Shown piece after piece: positions 22,001 through 32,482 of a stretch of 39,139 nucleotides of DNA. The notes below the pieces were generated by a model, which saw only the letters and a list, made by a program, of their open reading frames with translations, had not been told where the DNA came from and searched no databases. Numbering within the stretch: position 1 is the stretch's first letter; each line of letters begins with the position of its first letter. A program made the position numbers and the translations under genes. The stretch is from Phallusia fumigata (Eukaryota > Chordata > Ascidiacea > Phlebobranchia > Ascidiidae). Where the stretch lies: positions 1 to 39,139 of the forward strand of contig QXVZ01013397.1 in assembly GCA_008931825.1 (NCBI GenBank). Reading direction: 5' to 3'.

Positions 22001-23308
22001 CTTTTTCAGGAAGAAAACGCATTTAGTTTGTACTTTTTTTGTCTAATGCCAATTTATCCCTTCTTTTGACAAGAAAGAGTTTGATTAAATCTCCAAAAAT
22101 TTTGACACACCATAGATAGGCAAACCTTGTCCTGAAGCTGACACTAATGTTGTGCAATTTTAAACTGAATATATTTGTTTTTTCATTTTTATTCTTAGTG
22201 TGAAAAAAATGTTTTGCTCAGTGTGAGTGCTTGCATGTGGGATCTGGATTTGCGGACATTTAAATATTGATAAAAAGCAAATCAAAAATGATCCGACAAA
22301 AACGCGATGAAGTTAGTCAGAAAGGAAATAAAACATTGTTATTCAAACTGTAAAGACCAACAAGCAGTTTTAGCCAAAACCTCAGATAAAAGAAATTATA
22401 GACTTGTAGGCTGGCATTAAATATCCTTCACAAAGATTTTTATGTTGTGATTGTGTGGTGTAGACACATAAAAATTTAGAGCCACGTATCTGTGAAGTAA
22501 GTAGCATAAAAAATATGTATAATTGCTGCAAAATTATGCAACTTCTCACTAGCAAATATTCACATTGAATCCATTGTAGGCATGTAATGTGGCCCCTTTT
22601 TCTCTGTATAATACAACACATACTACTTGGACAAATTTTTAACGCCAGTTTGGCTTGATAATAAACAAATTAGATTTCAGTTTTCTTTCCAAAATATATC
22701 CAAACTAGCATGATTTAAGCCACATAACTTGAACTAACACCTGCAGATACAAAGACTCCAAAATCCTGGTTTGTACCGCCAGTTTAAAATTAAGGAGCGT
22801 GAAGTTCGGGAAAGTATGAAAAATACACAGCAAGTTGTTGTGCGAGAATTGTTTCATGGAACCTCTTTTGAGGATGCTGACAAAATTTGCAAGGAAGGCT
22901 TTGACCGAAGTTTCGCAGGAAAAAATGGTGAGTTCCAGAAAACTAATTTTAGGCTCCAAACAAAGAGATATGTTGAATTTATGAGGAGCTTGAATTTAAC
23001 AAGGCATTAAATATTTCACGTACGATTCTACAGCTACTGCGTACGGCCGCGGAGTTTATTTTGCAGCAGATTCCGCTTACTCTTCCCGATACTGTCGCGC
23101 TGATGCGTTAGGACGCAAAGCGATGTTTCTTGCTAATGTCATCACTGGTGAGTATTGTGTTGGTCACCGCGACATGAAAGTGCCCCCAGAAAAACCTGGT
23201 CTTCGAAGCAGATACGACAGCACCGTAGACAACGAAAACAATCCCCGTATTTTTGTTGTTTACAAAGATTCCAGTGCTTATGCTTCATATTTGATCACTT
23301 TTATTTAA
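10071..23308 (+). CDS. PARP14/15-like mono-ADP-ribosyltransferase (macro-WWE-PARP), complete
   Basis: Exons: 10071-10093, 10387-10546, 10619-10887, 10952-11135, 11625-11902, 12336-12516, 12611-12876, 15053-15224, 15512-15783, 15994-16047, 16219-16369, 16433-16568, 16700-16911, 17014-17254, 17756-17895, 17950-18002, 18440-18615, 18858-19100, 19158-19313, 19419-19552, 19621-19763, 21122-21329, 21392-21509, 21815-21933, 22747-22927, 23034-23308. Total 4545 nt, 1514 aa. The start follows a TATA box and is in phase with exon 2. Residues 8-601 form four tandem modules; 931-1122 a macro domain; about 1240-1323 a WWE domain; 1323-1514 the catalytic domain with triad H1400-Y1432-I1496. H-Y-I predicts transfer of single ADP-ribose units from NAD+. 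Vertebrate PARP14/15 act in antiviral and cytokine signalling; that role here is inference. Exon 9 appears to use a GC donor at 15784, and the neighbouring small exon 15994-16047 (or 16000-16047) is the least certain part. Confidence 0.85.
12877..15052. other. Long PARP-gene intron
   Basis: A 2176-bp intron, the longest in the gene. Apart from the hairpin at 13819-13906 and a poly-C run near 13570, I see no genes or complete transposons. The small ORFs in it are not supported by family resemblance or splice context. Confidence 0.6.
13819..13906 (+). ncRNA. Intronic hairpin, possible pre-miRNA or short inverted repeat
   Basis: Inside the 2.2-kb intron 12877-15052, the arm at 13819-13856 pairs with 13870-13906 around a 13-nt loop (13857-13869). 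The inner 22 bp (ctcgatcttttatgacatgatt and its complement) are perfect, then there is a small bulge, then 10 more pairs (atcactttgt/acaaagtgat). The size and shape suit a microRNA precursor. The near-perfect inner stem would also suit a relic of a foldback transposon. No expression evidence can be seen here. Confidence 0.3.
18440..19313 (+). other. Macro domain exons of the PARP-like gene
   Basis: Three exons (18440-18615, 18858-19100, 19158-19313) encode about 192 residues with the macro-domain landmarks LGDIAKQ, MAIVNG, AGPEMQ, VTGSYRLPCKMVIHVV, and SIAFPTLGSG followed by GGIGLP. Macro domains bind or hydrolyse ADP-ribose. Only one copy is present, whereas vertebrate PARP14 has three. The usual NAAN-type asparagine stretch is replaced by IVNGCVKG, so ligand binding should not be assumed. 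Confidence 0.85.
19764..21121. other. Intron of 1358 bp with an hAT-terminus-like fragment
   Basis: At 20448-20464 there is cagtggtttttaaactg, followed by tcggccccttt, resembling the end of a hAT element. No matching right terminus or target duplication was found, so at most a truncated remnant is present. The remainder shows nothing recognisable. Confidence 0.3.
21122..21509 (+). other. WWE domain exons
   Basis: Exons 21122-21329 and 21392-21509 encode a WWE-like domain. The first Trp lies in CVWQYRDNGD, residues PPAKSFQLEKQLE follow, and the second half reads SFSLQLHGKPTSVNLEKM and then ELLRAVE. WWE domains bind iso-ADP-ribose in PAR chains in some proteins. The position directly before the PARP catalytic domain is the PARP11/12/14 arrangement. 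The 21330-21391 intron is only 62 bp. Confidence 0.75.
21815..23308 (+). other. PARP catalytic domain exons
   Basis: Exons 21815-21933, 22747-22927 and 23034-23308 encode the ART fold: LPPKWSDKP and EYQEVLTKF in the first exon, IQRLQNPGLY and LFHGTS (catalytic His) in the second, and YGRGVYFAAD (catalytic Tyr), SSRYCRADA and NPRIFVVYKD in the third. The third triad position is Ile rather than the Glu of polymerising PARPs, so mono-ADP-ribosylation is predicted. The protein ends in SYLITFI, close to the usual family end. The intron 21934-22746 (813 bp) shows no other feature. Confidence 0.92.
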
Positions 23309-24644
23309 AACTATCGAAACCAGTAGTAAGTCTGTATTGAAAGATTTCAATTTAAAAACGAGATTTTATGTAACAACTTCCTTTGGAAAAAGATGTTCGA
23401 TGTAAACAAAAGTACTCAAATCTCGAAAACTGACGATGAAAGTCAAATACATTTTACTATTTGTTATTGGAGTAAATTATCTTGTCAGCTATCTTAAATG
23501 TTTTTGCTTGCAAATTAGGTAACACCTTTGGTCTTTGACTGTATCCAGTCCTCATAGTGTAAATAACTTTAGCATCTTTTGTATCCATTAACCATGTTTT
23601 ATACATCTGTATCTTTGATCGTAGCCATACTGTATTGTTTAACTTTTTTATTGTTGCACTTAGTTGACGTGATTTGTTGCGTTTCTTCCAATACCGCTGA
23701 CCGGTATGTTTACTTTTTTCTTACGATATCTTCAGATTTAAACTAAAACTATTTCACTTTTGTACATTTTGATGCGACGTAGTACCCAATACGCTCATCT
23801 ACTAATCGTTAGAAATGGCTTATATATGCTTTTCGTAGAAAGCTTCATTGCGTTTTGTTGCTGTTTTGTTTGAATATAAATAGATATATCATAGAATGTT
23901 TCCCTTCAAAAGTTGTTTACAAAGTAAGGTGGACTGAAAAAGTGTTTCAGTTCAGTTGTTGGCAGCACAGTGATTTTGTTGTAAACCACAGATTAGATTC
24001 CAATTTTTAAGGTGGGTTGGCTCCAAACTATTTCCGATGCAAAAAAAAGTAGCTGGTTGCCTGTATTTTTTTGAGCTTCGCAACTCCAATACGGTACTTG
24101 AACTAGTTTCACTAATCCCAATTATGTTTTTCAAATGTTCACCATCAGAAATAAAGCTTTCTCCATTGCGATAGTGCTCGCGTTGCGTGCAAAAAGGGTA
24201 CTGTTTCGGAAAAAATAAGTTTAACTGCTAAATTTGTTTTTTAATGATAAAATAGGAACTGTAAGTATACACAGCAGACCCCAGTCGATCCTAGCCGGCA
24301 ATGTCAACAAATGAACAAGTTCGGTTTTTGAAACGTTTTCGTTGTCTCCTTTGATGTATTTTGGAATTGATTATTCATTTGTAATTCTGTAATTCGTTTT
24401 TATTTGATCATTTGTAATTCGATGACATCGGGTAAATCAAACTGTCGTATGGGGTCCCGATGTCGCAAGAGTTCGCGCATTCTTTGACCTATCTGTAAAA
24501 CAACTGTCCAAAAAACGACAAAAAATTCCTTTTGCATGTATTTACACTGTCATGACAAAATCGTTCAATGATTCATATATATTCAGCGTAATACAAAGTC
24601 GAATGGTAATTTTACTGTTTGCAAGGTAACTTCAACATTGTATT
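23309..24644. other. 3' flank of the PARP gene and convergent intergenic region
   Basis: 1.3 kb without a supported gene between two convergent genes. An AATAAA at 24150-24155 is one poly(A) candidate for the PARP transcript, but it lies about 840 bases past the stop. I see no repeats with clear ends. Confidence 0.5.
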
Positions 24645-25709
24645 TCAAACTTCTGCAAGCAGATTTTGGCCGGGTTTTTCAAGCACTTCCGTGTTTGTTC
24701 TTTCATGTGACGAAGTTGCAACCATTGCCAACGAGTTGCGATCCCCAAGTTCTTCCATTTGGTTAAGTTTTAGAAATGGAAAAAGACGTTTTCTCCAGTC
24801 GGCGAACGTCATTACGGCGCATGTCACATTTGTCAGCAGATTAACATTTGTGATAATTTGTGGAATCACATCAATCGTTGTGACAACTGTAACATTAACA
24901 ACCACTACTATTATATCGGACACTACACACACAATAGCCAGATGGAATGCTCTGCGTATTACTATAACCAACTCCTTAGCTTTGTGATTCGAAACTTGCT
25001 GCTGCTTCACCCGCTGGGCTATAGCGGCACGGTGTTTTAAGAGCGGATAGGCAAACAACGCTAGAAGGCTGGCGTGAAAAAATATTGTGATAATTGCCAA
25101 GGTCATCCAATGGTACTGAGGCGGGAAAGCGCTCGATTCTAACTTGCAACCATAACTTGTTCTTCGATACCACTGAGTTGCGTCGAATACTATGGGGTTG
25201 ATCAGAGATATTCCAAACAAAAGAACCAGCAGGACCATGCTAAAAGATCTTGTGCAGCAGGATGTCAAATGCCGAGTGTTAGGATTTACATAGAATGATC
25301 GCTGACGCAACCACAACACAGAGTACACAGCTATGAAAATAAAGCTAGTTAGAGTAAAATCAATTTTCTTTAAGACATCACAGAAACGAATTCCATCGGA
25401 TAGGTCGAGAAAGATCTGGAAAACCTGTGAGAGAAAAGTCACTATTCCAAGCAGTGCTGCTGACAATGCACTAACTCGCATAAGCTTGCCGTATTGTACG
25501 TTCTTGTTCCGTTTTCGTCTTTTTGAGGACTTGGGTTCTTTCGTTTCCTTGTAACTTGTCCATTCGTAGGCAGCAAGGACAGTAACAATATAAGCTGCAA
25601 TGCAAGTCGACAGCAATGTGACTGTTCCTAGAATTCCGACGCGAGTTAACGAAATACCAGGTGCAGGCACGAAGGACGTATTTCTGAAACCCTCGGTTGT
25701 ACCTTGCAT
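24645..25709 (-). CDS. Orphan seven-transmembrane (GPCR-like) protein, intronless
   Basis: An uninterrupted 354-codon ORF. Seven hydrophobic segments are visible at about residues 21-48, 78-103, 112-135, 153-176, 200-223, 252-279 and 283-305. The N-terminus has a potential N-glycosylation site (NTS at 10-12). Cys110 at the top of helix 3 and Cys188 in the second outer loop could form the conserved GPCR disulfide. The first inner loop is long and basic (SKRRKRNK). Helix 3 ends in LWLRQRSFY in place of DRY, and helix 7 lacks NPxxY and ends in FADWRKRLFPF, a plausible helix 8. I cannot place it in a named GPCR class; a lineage-specific family is likely. It is convergent with the PARP gene and oriented like the oxidase gene downstream. 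Confidence 0.8.
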   Translation of the reverse strand: MQGTTEGFRNTSFVPAPGISLTRVGILGTVTLLSTCIAAYIVTVLAAYEWTSYKETKEPKSSKRRKRNKNVQYGKLMRVSALSAALLGIVTFLSQVFQIFLDLSDGIRFCDVLKKIDFTLTSFIFIAVYSVLWLRQRSFYVNPNTRHLTSCCTRSFSMVLLVLLFGISLINPIVFDATQWYRRTSYGCKLESSAFPPQYHWMTLAIITIFFHASLLALFAYPLLKHRAAIAQRVKQQQVSNHKAKELVIVIRRAFHLAIVCVVSDIIVVVVNVTVVTTIDVIPQIITNVNLLTNVTCAVMTFADWRKRLFPFLKLNQMEELGDRNSLAMVATSSHERTNTEVLEKPGQNLLAEV

Positions 25710-26854
25710 ATTGGTTCACTTTGTTTAAACAAAATACTTTCGATAAACAAATCAAGTCAGCATTTATTACTTTCAACAAAACAGTACAATATTTGTAGTT
25801 AATATTAAGTGCATTTAAATAAAAAAGTTTAATAAAATAGCAGGAAGCTATGAGATATATTAAATTTATTTTTGAATTATGCCATCATATTCAAACGATT
25901 CATGCAAATATTTCTGAATACGTTCTTCATTTAAATTATTAGGCTGAACTCAAGTGCTTTTTGAATGTCCAAATAGGCTGTTTAAATTCTAAATTAGCTA
26001 CTGAAATTCTATAGATAAACAAACGCCGATTAGCAATTGCATTTTTTAACAAAAGTTAAGTGCTGCTTCCAAAAAGCAAACTTCAACTGCAATACACGAA
26101 GTAAATGCGTCGTTCTGGCAAATGACAGCTGATTAATTAATCCCGGATTTGTTTTGAAAACACATGCAACTTATAACCGGATATGAGCAAACTAAACCTA
26201 TTCCCATTTCGTGACATTTAAAAACGCAGTACCCCTGATTACGATCCCTAAATATGGTTCCATAAAACTCTTCCTCGGTGCAATTTAATAAGCTTCAATC
26301 AAATTTGTTTAAAAACTTCTGAAAACTTAGGTCCCGCATTTTGTTCATATCGTTGTGCCCTCTCACCGACTCTGCTGGATCTCGTCACCGTACAAAAAGA
26401 GTTTAAATCATACACAAAAAAATACGAGTGCAACCTTGATGCAATTATTTGTAAACGGAATTAAATTAGATTCGATTTCTGGCTCATAGGAATCAGTCAC
26501 TACGTCACGCTGAATCTCGTAATCAAATAACGTCAATCTCTCACGGATTTTGAAGCTATAACGACCGTCCCGAAATATCAATAGCGCATAATCAATCATA
26601 TGCAAAGCGACTGTGATGTTCACAAGCATTGTGAGGGTGTTTATTGCATTAGATATTTTCACAGATAACTAAGCAGCAATTCCAGGGTACACAAACAAGA
26701 AAATATAATTTTTTGTGAACATCGACTTTTTCTTGTTCAAAAAGTATGTGTTAAGGAGTAAAACCAAGACATTAAGTGTCTGGCGTACTATCAAAGATAC
26801 CGAAAATTCAAACAGTTAAGTTTAACGAAGTCAAATTAATGCACGGACCTTTGT
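25710..26854. other. Intergenic region between the 7TM gene and the oxidase gene
   Basis: About 1.1 kb. The right part contains a possible alternative last exon of the oxidase gene (26408-26668, described separately). The left part, upstream of the 7TM gene, is AT-rich and shows nothing recognisable. Confidence 0.45.
26408..26668 (-). other. Possible alternative last exon of the oxidase gene with a hydrophobic segment
   Basis: A 261-nt open stretch on the minus strand starts after an acceptor (gcttag|tta) at 26668 and reads in phase 0 to a stop at 26408. It encodes a hydrophobic segment (TLTMLVNITVALHMIDYALL) and then a charged tail. A phase-0 donor (cgg|gtaacg) exists in the upstream exon at 26936. 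If spliced, the oxidase would gain a membrane anchor, as in hephaestin. This rests only on phase compatibility. Confidence 0.25.
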
Positions 26855-29800
26855 TTAGTCAGTTTGTGAAAAGAGCCACTGATTGTACAACGAATAATAA
26901 TAGAAATATGTGCTGTAATTGCCCAGCAGCGTTACCCGATGTGGATAGAACCTATACATCCATGAATAGAAATCCAACCTTGGCATCATCATAGTGGTGA
27001 TCGGTTGTGACGTAGTAGTGCTAGTGGTAGATGGAATAGTGGTAGTTGGAGCACTAGTGTCGATACCAGGATACCAGTCGCCGGGATGGCAAGTTCCCGG
27101 TAACGCGCCATTGCTTGCTACCCTTGCATCAGCTGTAGAGGCGCCTTCATGGTGATAGACGTAATTGTTAATTTGGAGAACTAACAATCGAAATTAATTT
27201 TATTTCTGTCGGTGTTTATTTTGCTCCTCTCTTAAAAATTATTAAAACTCTTTAAAACGCCGAAAATAGCATAATACAGGTAGATACGTGTGCAAAATGA
27301 TACAACAAACAACAGTCCTTTTTACCATGCTGATGAAAGTAGTATTCAGTTTTGCTGGTTATGAACAGTATTCAGTTTTGCTGGTTATAAAAACAGTGGC
27401 GCAAATCCATTAAAACTATTAGGGGATGGGACTTTTGACTGCTGTTAGTAATTTTTGTGTTGATAACGTCACATTTTTCGGCGGTGAGTTATGACGTCAC
27501 AATATTACAACACAATGGTTTACCTTTCAATTGAGACCGCCTTAAAAGGCCGTTAAAACTGTTTAACAATCGCTGCTGCTAAAGAATTTTTCAAAGTGCA
27601 AAAGTCGTTTTAGTGCTTCAGCAAACCAGCTTTAAAACCCCCAGATTTTGGGGTTCATCCCAATTTAATAAAAAATATTGCTGTTCCTTATTTTAAAAAA
27701 ACACAGGAGCGAAAAATTGGGGAACAGAATAATAAAAGTTCCCCCAACCAAACTTTGAGGGGGATATGTCCCATCTCCCGGCATTTACGCCCGTTCTTTC
27801 AAAAACGTACCTGCTTCAATTTCAGCAAGAAGAAACATTCCGCGGTCGGCATGTGCACTGTTATGACAGTGGATGACCAGTTTGCCGGTAAAGTCGGTTG
27901 GAATGAATCGAATCTGTAATACAAGTCCAGCTGCGCATTAAACAACCAGTTTGGATTTTTATAAACGTTGAGGCAAGTGTTACGTAAAATGTTCATGGTG
28001 TTTGACCAGGGTTTGCAAAAAGAGGACAAGAAACACGTTAACATTAAGGAGCATATATCAAAGGTATATTGTGCAAAAATCATCCTAAACCACGGGTGCT
28101 TAATACAAAAGATTTCGGTCTCGGATGAAATATAATAGAGCTGAAGCTTACAGCACACTCAAATCAGTTTGTGTAATTCTTATTGCAAATACTAAAATCG
28201 ATTTCTCCAAACAATGACATCATCAATTCTTATTCAAATATAATCTATAATAAGGGTATGTAGAATAATTACAAATTAACCAATGTTTGATTTAAAACTA
28301 AAAATGCATGTCGCTGTGAATGAATTTTAATGAATGTAACTTTACAGACGTACCGTGATATTAGATAGAGGTGGGACAGCTATCGTGTCACGCCATTCTC
28401 CAATCTCCGCGTATGCAATCATTCCCGGGCCCCTGTAATATCGAATCTCATGGCCGAGGGTCGTATTTACATCGGGTGGCAGTTCGGTTGTGTTTGACAC
28501 TGGTATATCTGCAAAACGTGAATCGAAACAGATAGGTTGCTGAGTGTGTGTTTGTATGTGTGTTTTTTTGGGGAGTGGGTGGGCTGTAAATAAAACGTTT
28601 AACTTCTAATAAGCCCCTAATAACAAGAGCATTTTTGTCCATCGTGAGTTGTACGGCAATTGATGAAACAGCGGATATTGCTTTGTGACATTTATTGAAA
28701 TTATTAAATCTGAAGACGCAAGAATTTACCAGATAAAAACATGCAATTGCATAAATAACCTTAATTCCAAAACTGGTTTTGGACACTAAGCTTTTTCATA
28801 CTTTACCTGGGTTAAATCCTTCCCATTGGTATTGACAATGTCGGCCTTGTTGGTCAACAAGTCGATCGAGAAATTGAGGTTCCTCTTCCTCTTCACCTTG
28901 TATTTCCTCTGAAACCGTCACTGGTCCGGTGTATTTATTGTAACTGATTACCTGAAGAAAATCGACAGTGTTAAATTTAACTACGAAAACAAATGAAACA
29001 AATTTCTCACTTGAAAATGGTTGACGTGGATATGCATGGGATGCAGCAATCCAGTTCCGGTGTTAATCAATGTCCATTCTTGGAGTTTGTTCAAATGCAT
29101 CTTGTATCTGTTTAAAAACATGTTATTTATTTTCCAATGAATCAACAGATTACTCGACCGAAAGCATAATTTTCGCTATAGTTATCGTTTATAGATATTA
29201 ATTAGCAGTCCTGAAATGTTATATCGATACAGTAAATATGTTAAATTTCCTTTATCACAATAAAGAGAGAAATTACCTGATCCGATCAGAAACGTCTTCA
29301 GGAAAATATTCTCTGTTAAGGGAATTACTCGGACTCATTTCAAGGACAAACTTCTCTGCTTCATCTGTGTTTGCTCCCCGCAGGTCTCTCATGAAGTCTG
29401 GTCGCTGAGGCAGGAATGTTGGAAAGTCCAATTTCAACCACTGTGTCGATCCCCGAACCTCGATGGTTGCCAAAGTCCCATTAAAACGATCAAACATTCC
29501 CATTGATGGATCATTTTCAGATTTTCGATTGGAAACAATCTGTGGCGGAGCAAAAGAGCAGTAGAAAATAGACTTTATTTAAAAAACATGTTATTTAACG
29601 ATACACAAAACGTGAAATGCTAAAAACAAACATCAAAATTCCAGATTAAATCGTACCTGGTACGCTCCTGGGTGATCACATCTTATCATCCAATCGACAC
29701 GACCTCCNAACCACTGTGTCGATCCCCGAACCTCGATGTTTGCCAAAGTCCCATTAAAACGATCAAATATTCCCATTGATGGATCGTTTTCAGTTTTTCG

Positions 29801-31837
29801 ATTGGAAACAATCTGTGACGGAGCAAAGGAGTAGTAGAAAATATACTTTATTTAAAAAACATGTTATTTAATGATACACCAAACGTGAAATTCTAAAAAC
29901 AAATGTCAAAATTCCAGATTAAATCTTACTTGGTACGCTCCTGGGTGATCACATCTTATCATCCAATCGACACGACCTCCTGGCAAAATAAGAGTTTGCC
30001 CTGTTAGAGGCAGTCTTGGTTTATCGAGGTAAACTCCATCCAATGCTATTTCCCGAATTAAACACTTATGGGGGTGATTAACAGCTCGCACTTCCAACTC
30101 CAATGCATGAGCACCTCCAGCGTTCGCAAGTCTTCAAAGTGAGCTTAGGATTGTAACTTACAAATCTTTTTATGAATGCGTTTTTTATAACAAACCTCAT
30201 CCGTTTCATTTGTCCCACTTCGAAGTACATTTTTGGCCGCAGGTCCCCATTCACTGTAAAGTAGTTAACGCCGTTCGTGTCATTGTTTAGCCAATCTGCC
30301 AGAGATTCGCCAGTGCTGGACACAACCTCTTGATTCCTGTGGATTGCAAAGGAAGGTCCCTCGTTGTTTTAAATGTTTGTTTGAGTTTGGTTATAAGCAG
30401 TGCCAAAAAGGACCGAAATTAATGCATTGTTTGAAAGAACTATAAAGCAATTACCAAAATACACTCACAAAAATAATGGGTCATCCCCAATTTCAAATTG
30501 CATTTCTCCATACACGACAGGTGGCGCATCTCTGCTGTATTGCAAGGCAGGTTGCATCAGCATTTCAATGTCGTGTTCGCAATTGTAAGGACATGATACT
30601 GATCGTAATTCGTATGGAATCCTCCAATCGTGAGGATCATCTTGTATAATTATCAGACCCGACATTCCTCCCATAGTCTAAAACAACAATAGGTTCAGAC
30701 TCAAGGTTTTTGCCATCATTTTAGTTTAGCTCTAATATACGGATAAATCGTATTATTCAAGCTAATTTAAGAAACGTCTTTTTAACAAATGAAAGATGAG
30801 ATTTTTTTAAACTTTTCTCAATCAACTTTCGAAAAAACTGATATTAGGGAAAGATTGTTTGCAGAGAAAACGAGAGATAACCTTTTTGTTTTTGAAACTA
30901 AATTTTAGTGTTGAAAACTTTTACCTGAAATGCTCCACTTCCATGAAAGTGTGGGTGATACCAAAAAGTACCAGCTGGATGGTTTAACGGGATGTTGTAT
31001 TCGTATGTAACCGTTTGTCCTGGTTTGATTTCCACAAACACGTTATCGGCATTGCCCTGAGAATAAATATAACCTTCTCTAATACAACAACCAACGTTTA
31101 GTGCAACACCACCTCAAACTATAGAATCACCTCTGGGGAGATATGAAATCCGTGAACATGAATGTTTGTGGTGTTGGGTGAGTGAAGGGTGTTGTGGTCA
31201 GTCTGGTTTATTGGGTTTGGTCCAAGGCGGTTTTGCTAAAACAACAAAAAGTGTGTGTAAAATCAACTCATATAATATATTTTTAAATAAAAACACGTTT
31301 ATAGCAAGTGTTATAAATTGTATTGTATTGTAATAAATAGGGACGAATATTTTGTTGAGTGTTTAGCTTAGTTTTTTCCCGTACTCAACGGCATAATTTC
31401 TGTCAAAGTCTAATTGACCAATTTAAACTTCAGAAAGTATCATTAAAAAACCTATTTTTTCTTTACCACTGTCACTTCGACTCTGTCGCCAGGTTTAATT
31501 TTCCATGTTGGTGCATCGAGGCGTCCATTGAAGGTTCTCCGTTTCAGTTTTAACCAATCAATTGAAATGTCTGAAATGTCTGCAACCAAAGTCATCTCCA
31601 AGCTTCCGTAACGAGACCAATAAGATAGTGGCTCTCTGAAAGGTCTACCATCTGGTGAATATGCAACAAAAAATTACTTTTTGATCTAATAGTTTAAAAA
31701 TTGAGTAAGGTTGTTTTTCTCGCAGAATCAACTTTACCTGCAAAGGTGCGGCACGGATTTGTATTGCTGCATGGAAGTGTTGCATATGCAGCGCCGCTTT
31801 CCGCAACAATGAAAAGCGCAATACAAGTAATAAGCAT
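26855..31837 (-). CDS. Laccase-type multicopper oxidase, secreted
   Basis: Exons in transcript order: 31837-31738, 31651-31467, 31235-31131, 31056-30925, 30677-30469, 30336-30196, 30131-29930, 29539-29277, 29107-29011, 28951-28807, 28508-28354, 27913-27811, 27132-26855. Total 2115 nt, 704 aa. The start gives a signal peptide (MLITCIALFIVAESG). Three cupredoxin domains carry all four copper motifs: HVHG (H121, H123), WYHPH (H164, H166), HPMHIH (H468, H471, H473) and HCHNSAH with M604 (H593, C594, H595, H599). Thus type 1, 2 and 3 sites look intact and the enzyme should oxidise phenols, diamines or metal ions while reducing O2 to water. The last exon adds a Thr/Ser-rich tail. The last exon end is uncertain. 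An assembly duplication (29436-29980) inserts partial copies of exons 7 and 8 and must be skipped. Confidence 0.85.
27341..27388. repeat. Short tandem duplication, 26-bp period
   Basis: The 22-base unit agtattcagttttgctggtt plus at occurs at 27341-27362 and 27367-27388, exactly 26 bases apart, inside the last intron of the oxidase gene. It is a simple local tandem duplication without obvious function. Confidence 0.8.
27422..27779. mobile_element. Possible MITE with imperfect terminal inverted repeats
   Basis: ggggatgggac at 27422-27432 and gtcccatctccc at 27768-27779 are inverted matches with one mismatch or indel, about 360 bp apart in the last intron of the oxidase gene. No target-site duplication could be identified, and the interior contains no ORF. 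Chance cannot be excluded. Confidence 0.3.
29436..29980. repeat. 272-bp direct duplication joined at N29708, allelic in appearance
   Basis: 29436-29707 and 29709-29980 are colinear copies offset by exactly 273, with the single N at 29708 between them. Each copy covers part of oxidase exon 8, the intron, and part of exon 7. They differ at scattered sites (catggttgcc/catgtttgcc class changes, cgttttc/cattttc). The left copy ends exactly where the N begins. The gene reads correctly only if one copy is removed, so this is best explained as two haplotype sequences joined end to end. Confidence 0.9.
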
Positions 31838-32057
31838 CTTTACAAGTATCACAAAATATCTGCAATTTATTTTTTAGTTTGTTAAAAAATTGTGGAATAA
31901 TAAATTAAAAGTAAACTCAGCTTATTACATCTTCAAACCGACAGTCAGATACAATACAAACTGCTTCTATATGTCGATAATATTTGAGCACAAAATTCCT
32001 AAGTAATTCTACAAGTCGTCGTTTGCCACATTAGATTTAAAAACTAAACCATCGTGC

Positions 32058-32064
32058 TTATATA
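32058..32064 (-). promoter_or_regulatory. Candidate TATA box of the oxidase gene
   Basis: On the minus strand the sequence reads tataagcacgatgg preceded by ta, giving TATATAAG, about 220 bases before the oxidase start codon. An acceptor-like site (aaattgcag) about 30 bases upstream of the ATG suggests a 5' UTR intron or a spliced-leader acceptor between the two. This is inference from consensus only. Confidence 0.3.
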
Positions 32065-32482
32065 GTCAGACGTGCAGTAGATTTATGTAGTAGTTCGTTA
32101 TAATTAGCTTAGTCAGCTACGTCAATCAATGCGAAACATTTAAAATGCTGATTGATTTTTTCTGAACAACGAACCGTTTCCGAGAAAGGCAGTTTCGGGC
32201 TTTCTATGTTCATAATAAGTATTTATGTCATCAAGCGCTAAATTGTATTTAATCATGCTAAACGTAAATGTAAAAACGTCCGCTATATTTATCGTTTTAT
32301 TGCGAAAATTTGCAGTGTCGCGATTGTGACGTCCATAACGGCAAAATTGAAAATAGGTCAGTGATCATTTCACGTTTAAAATTCCGCATTGTCGCAATAT
32401 CTCTGTGACTGATCCCTGGAGCTTACAATGCGGCCTGTGGTTTCCAATAACAGAAAAAGTGTTGGGGGTTTTGTAATGTTTG

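Noticed and set aside
24619..24987. A 122-codon plus-strand ORF
   Set aside because: It is antisense to the 7TM coding region and has no independent support.
29709..29811. An extra oxidase exon, copy of exon 8
   Set aside because: It is a truncated allelic copy starting immediately after N29708 and would break the order of exons 7 and 8.
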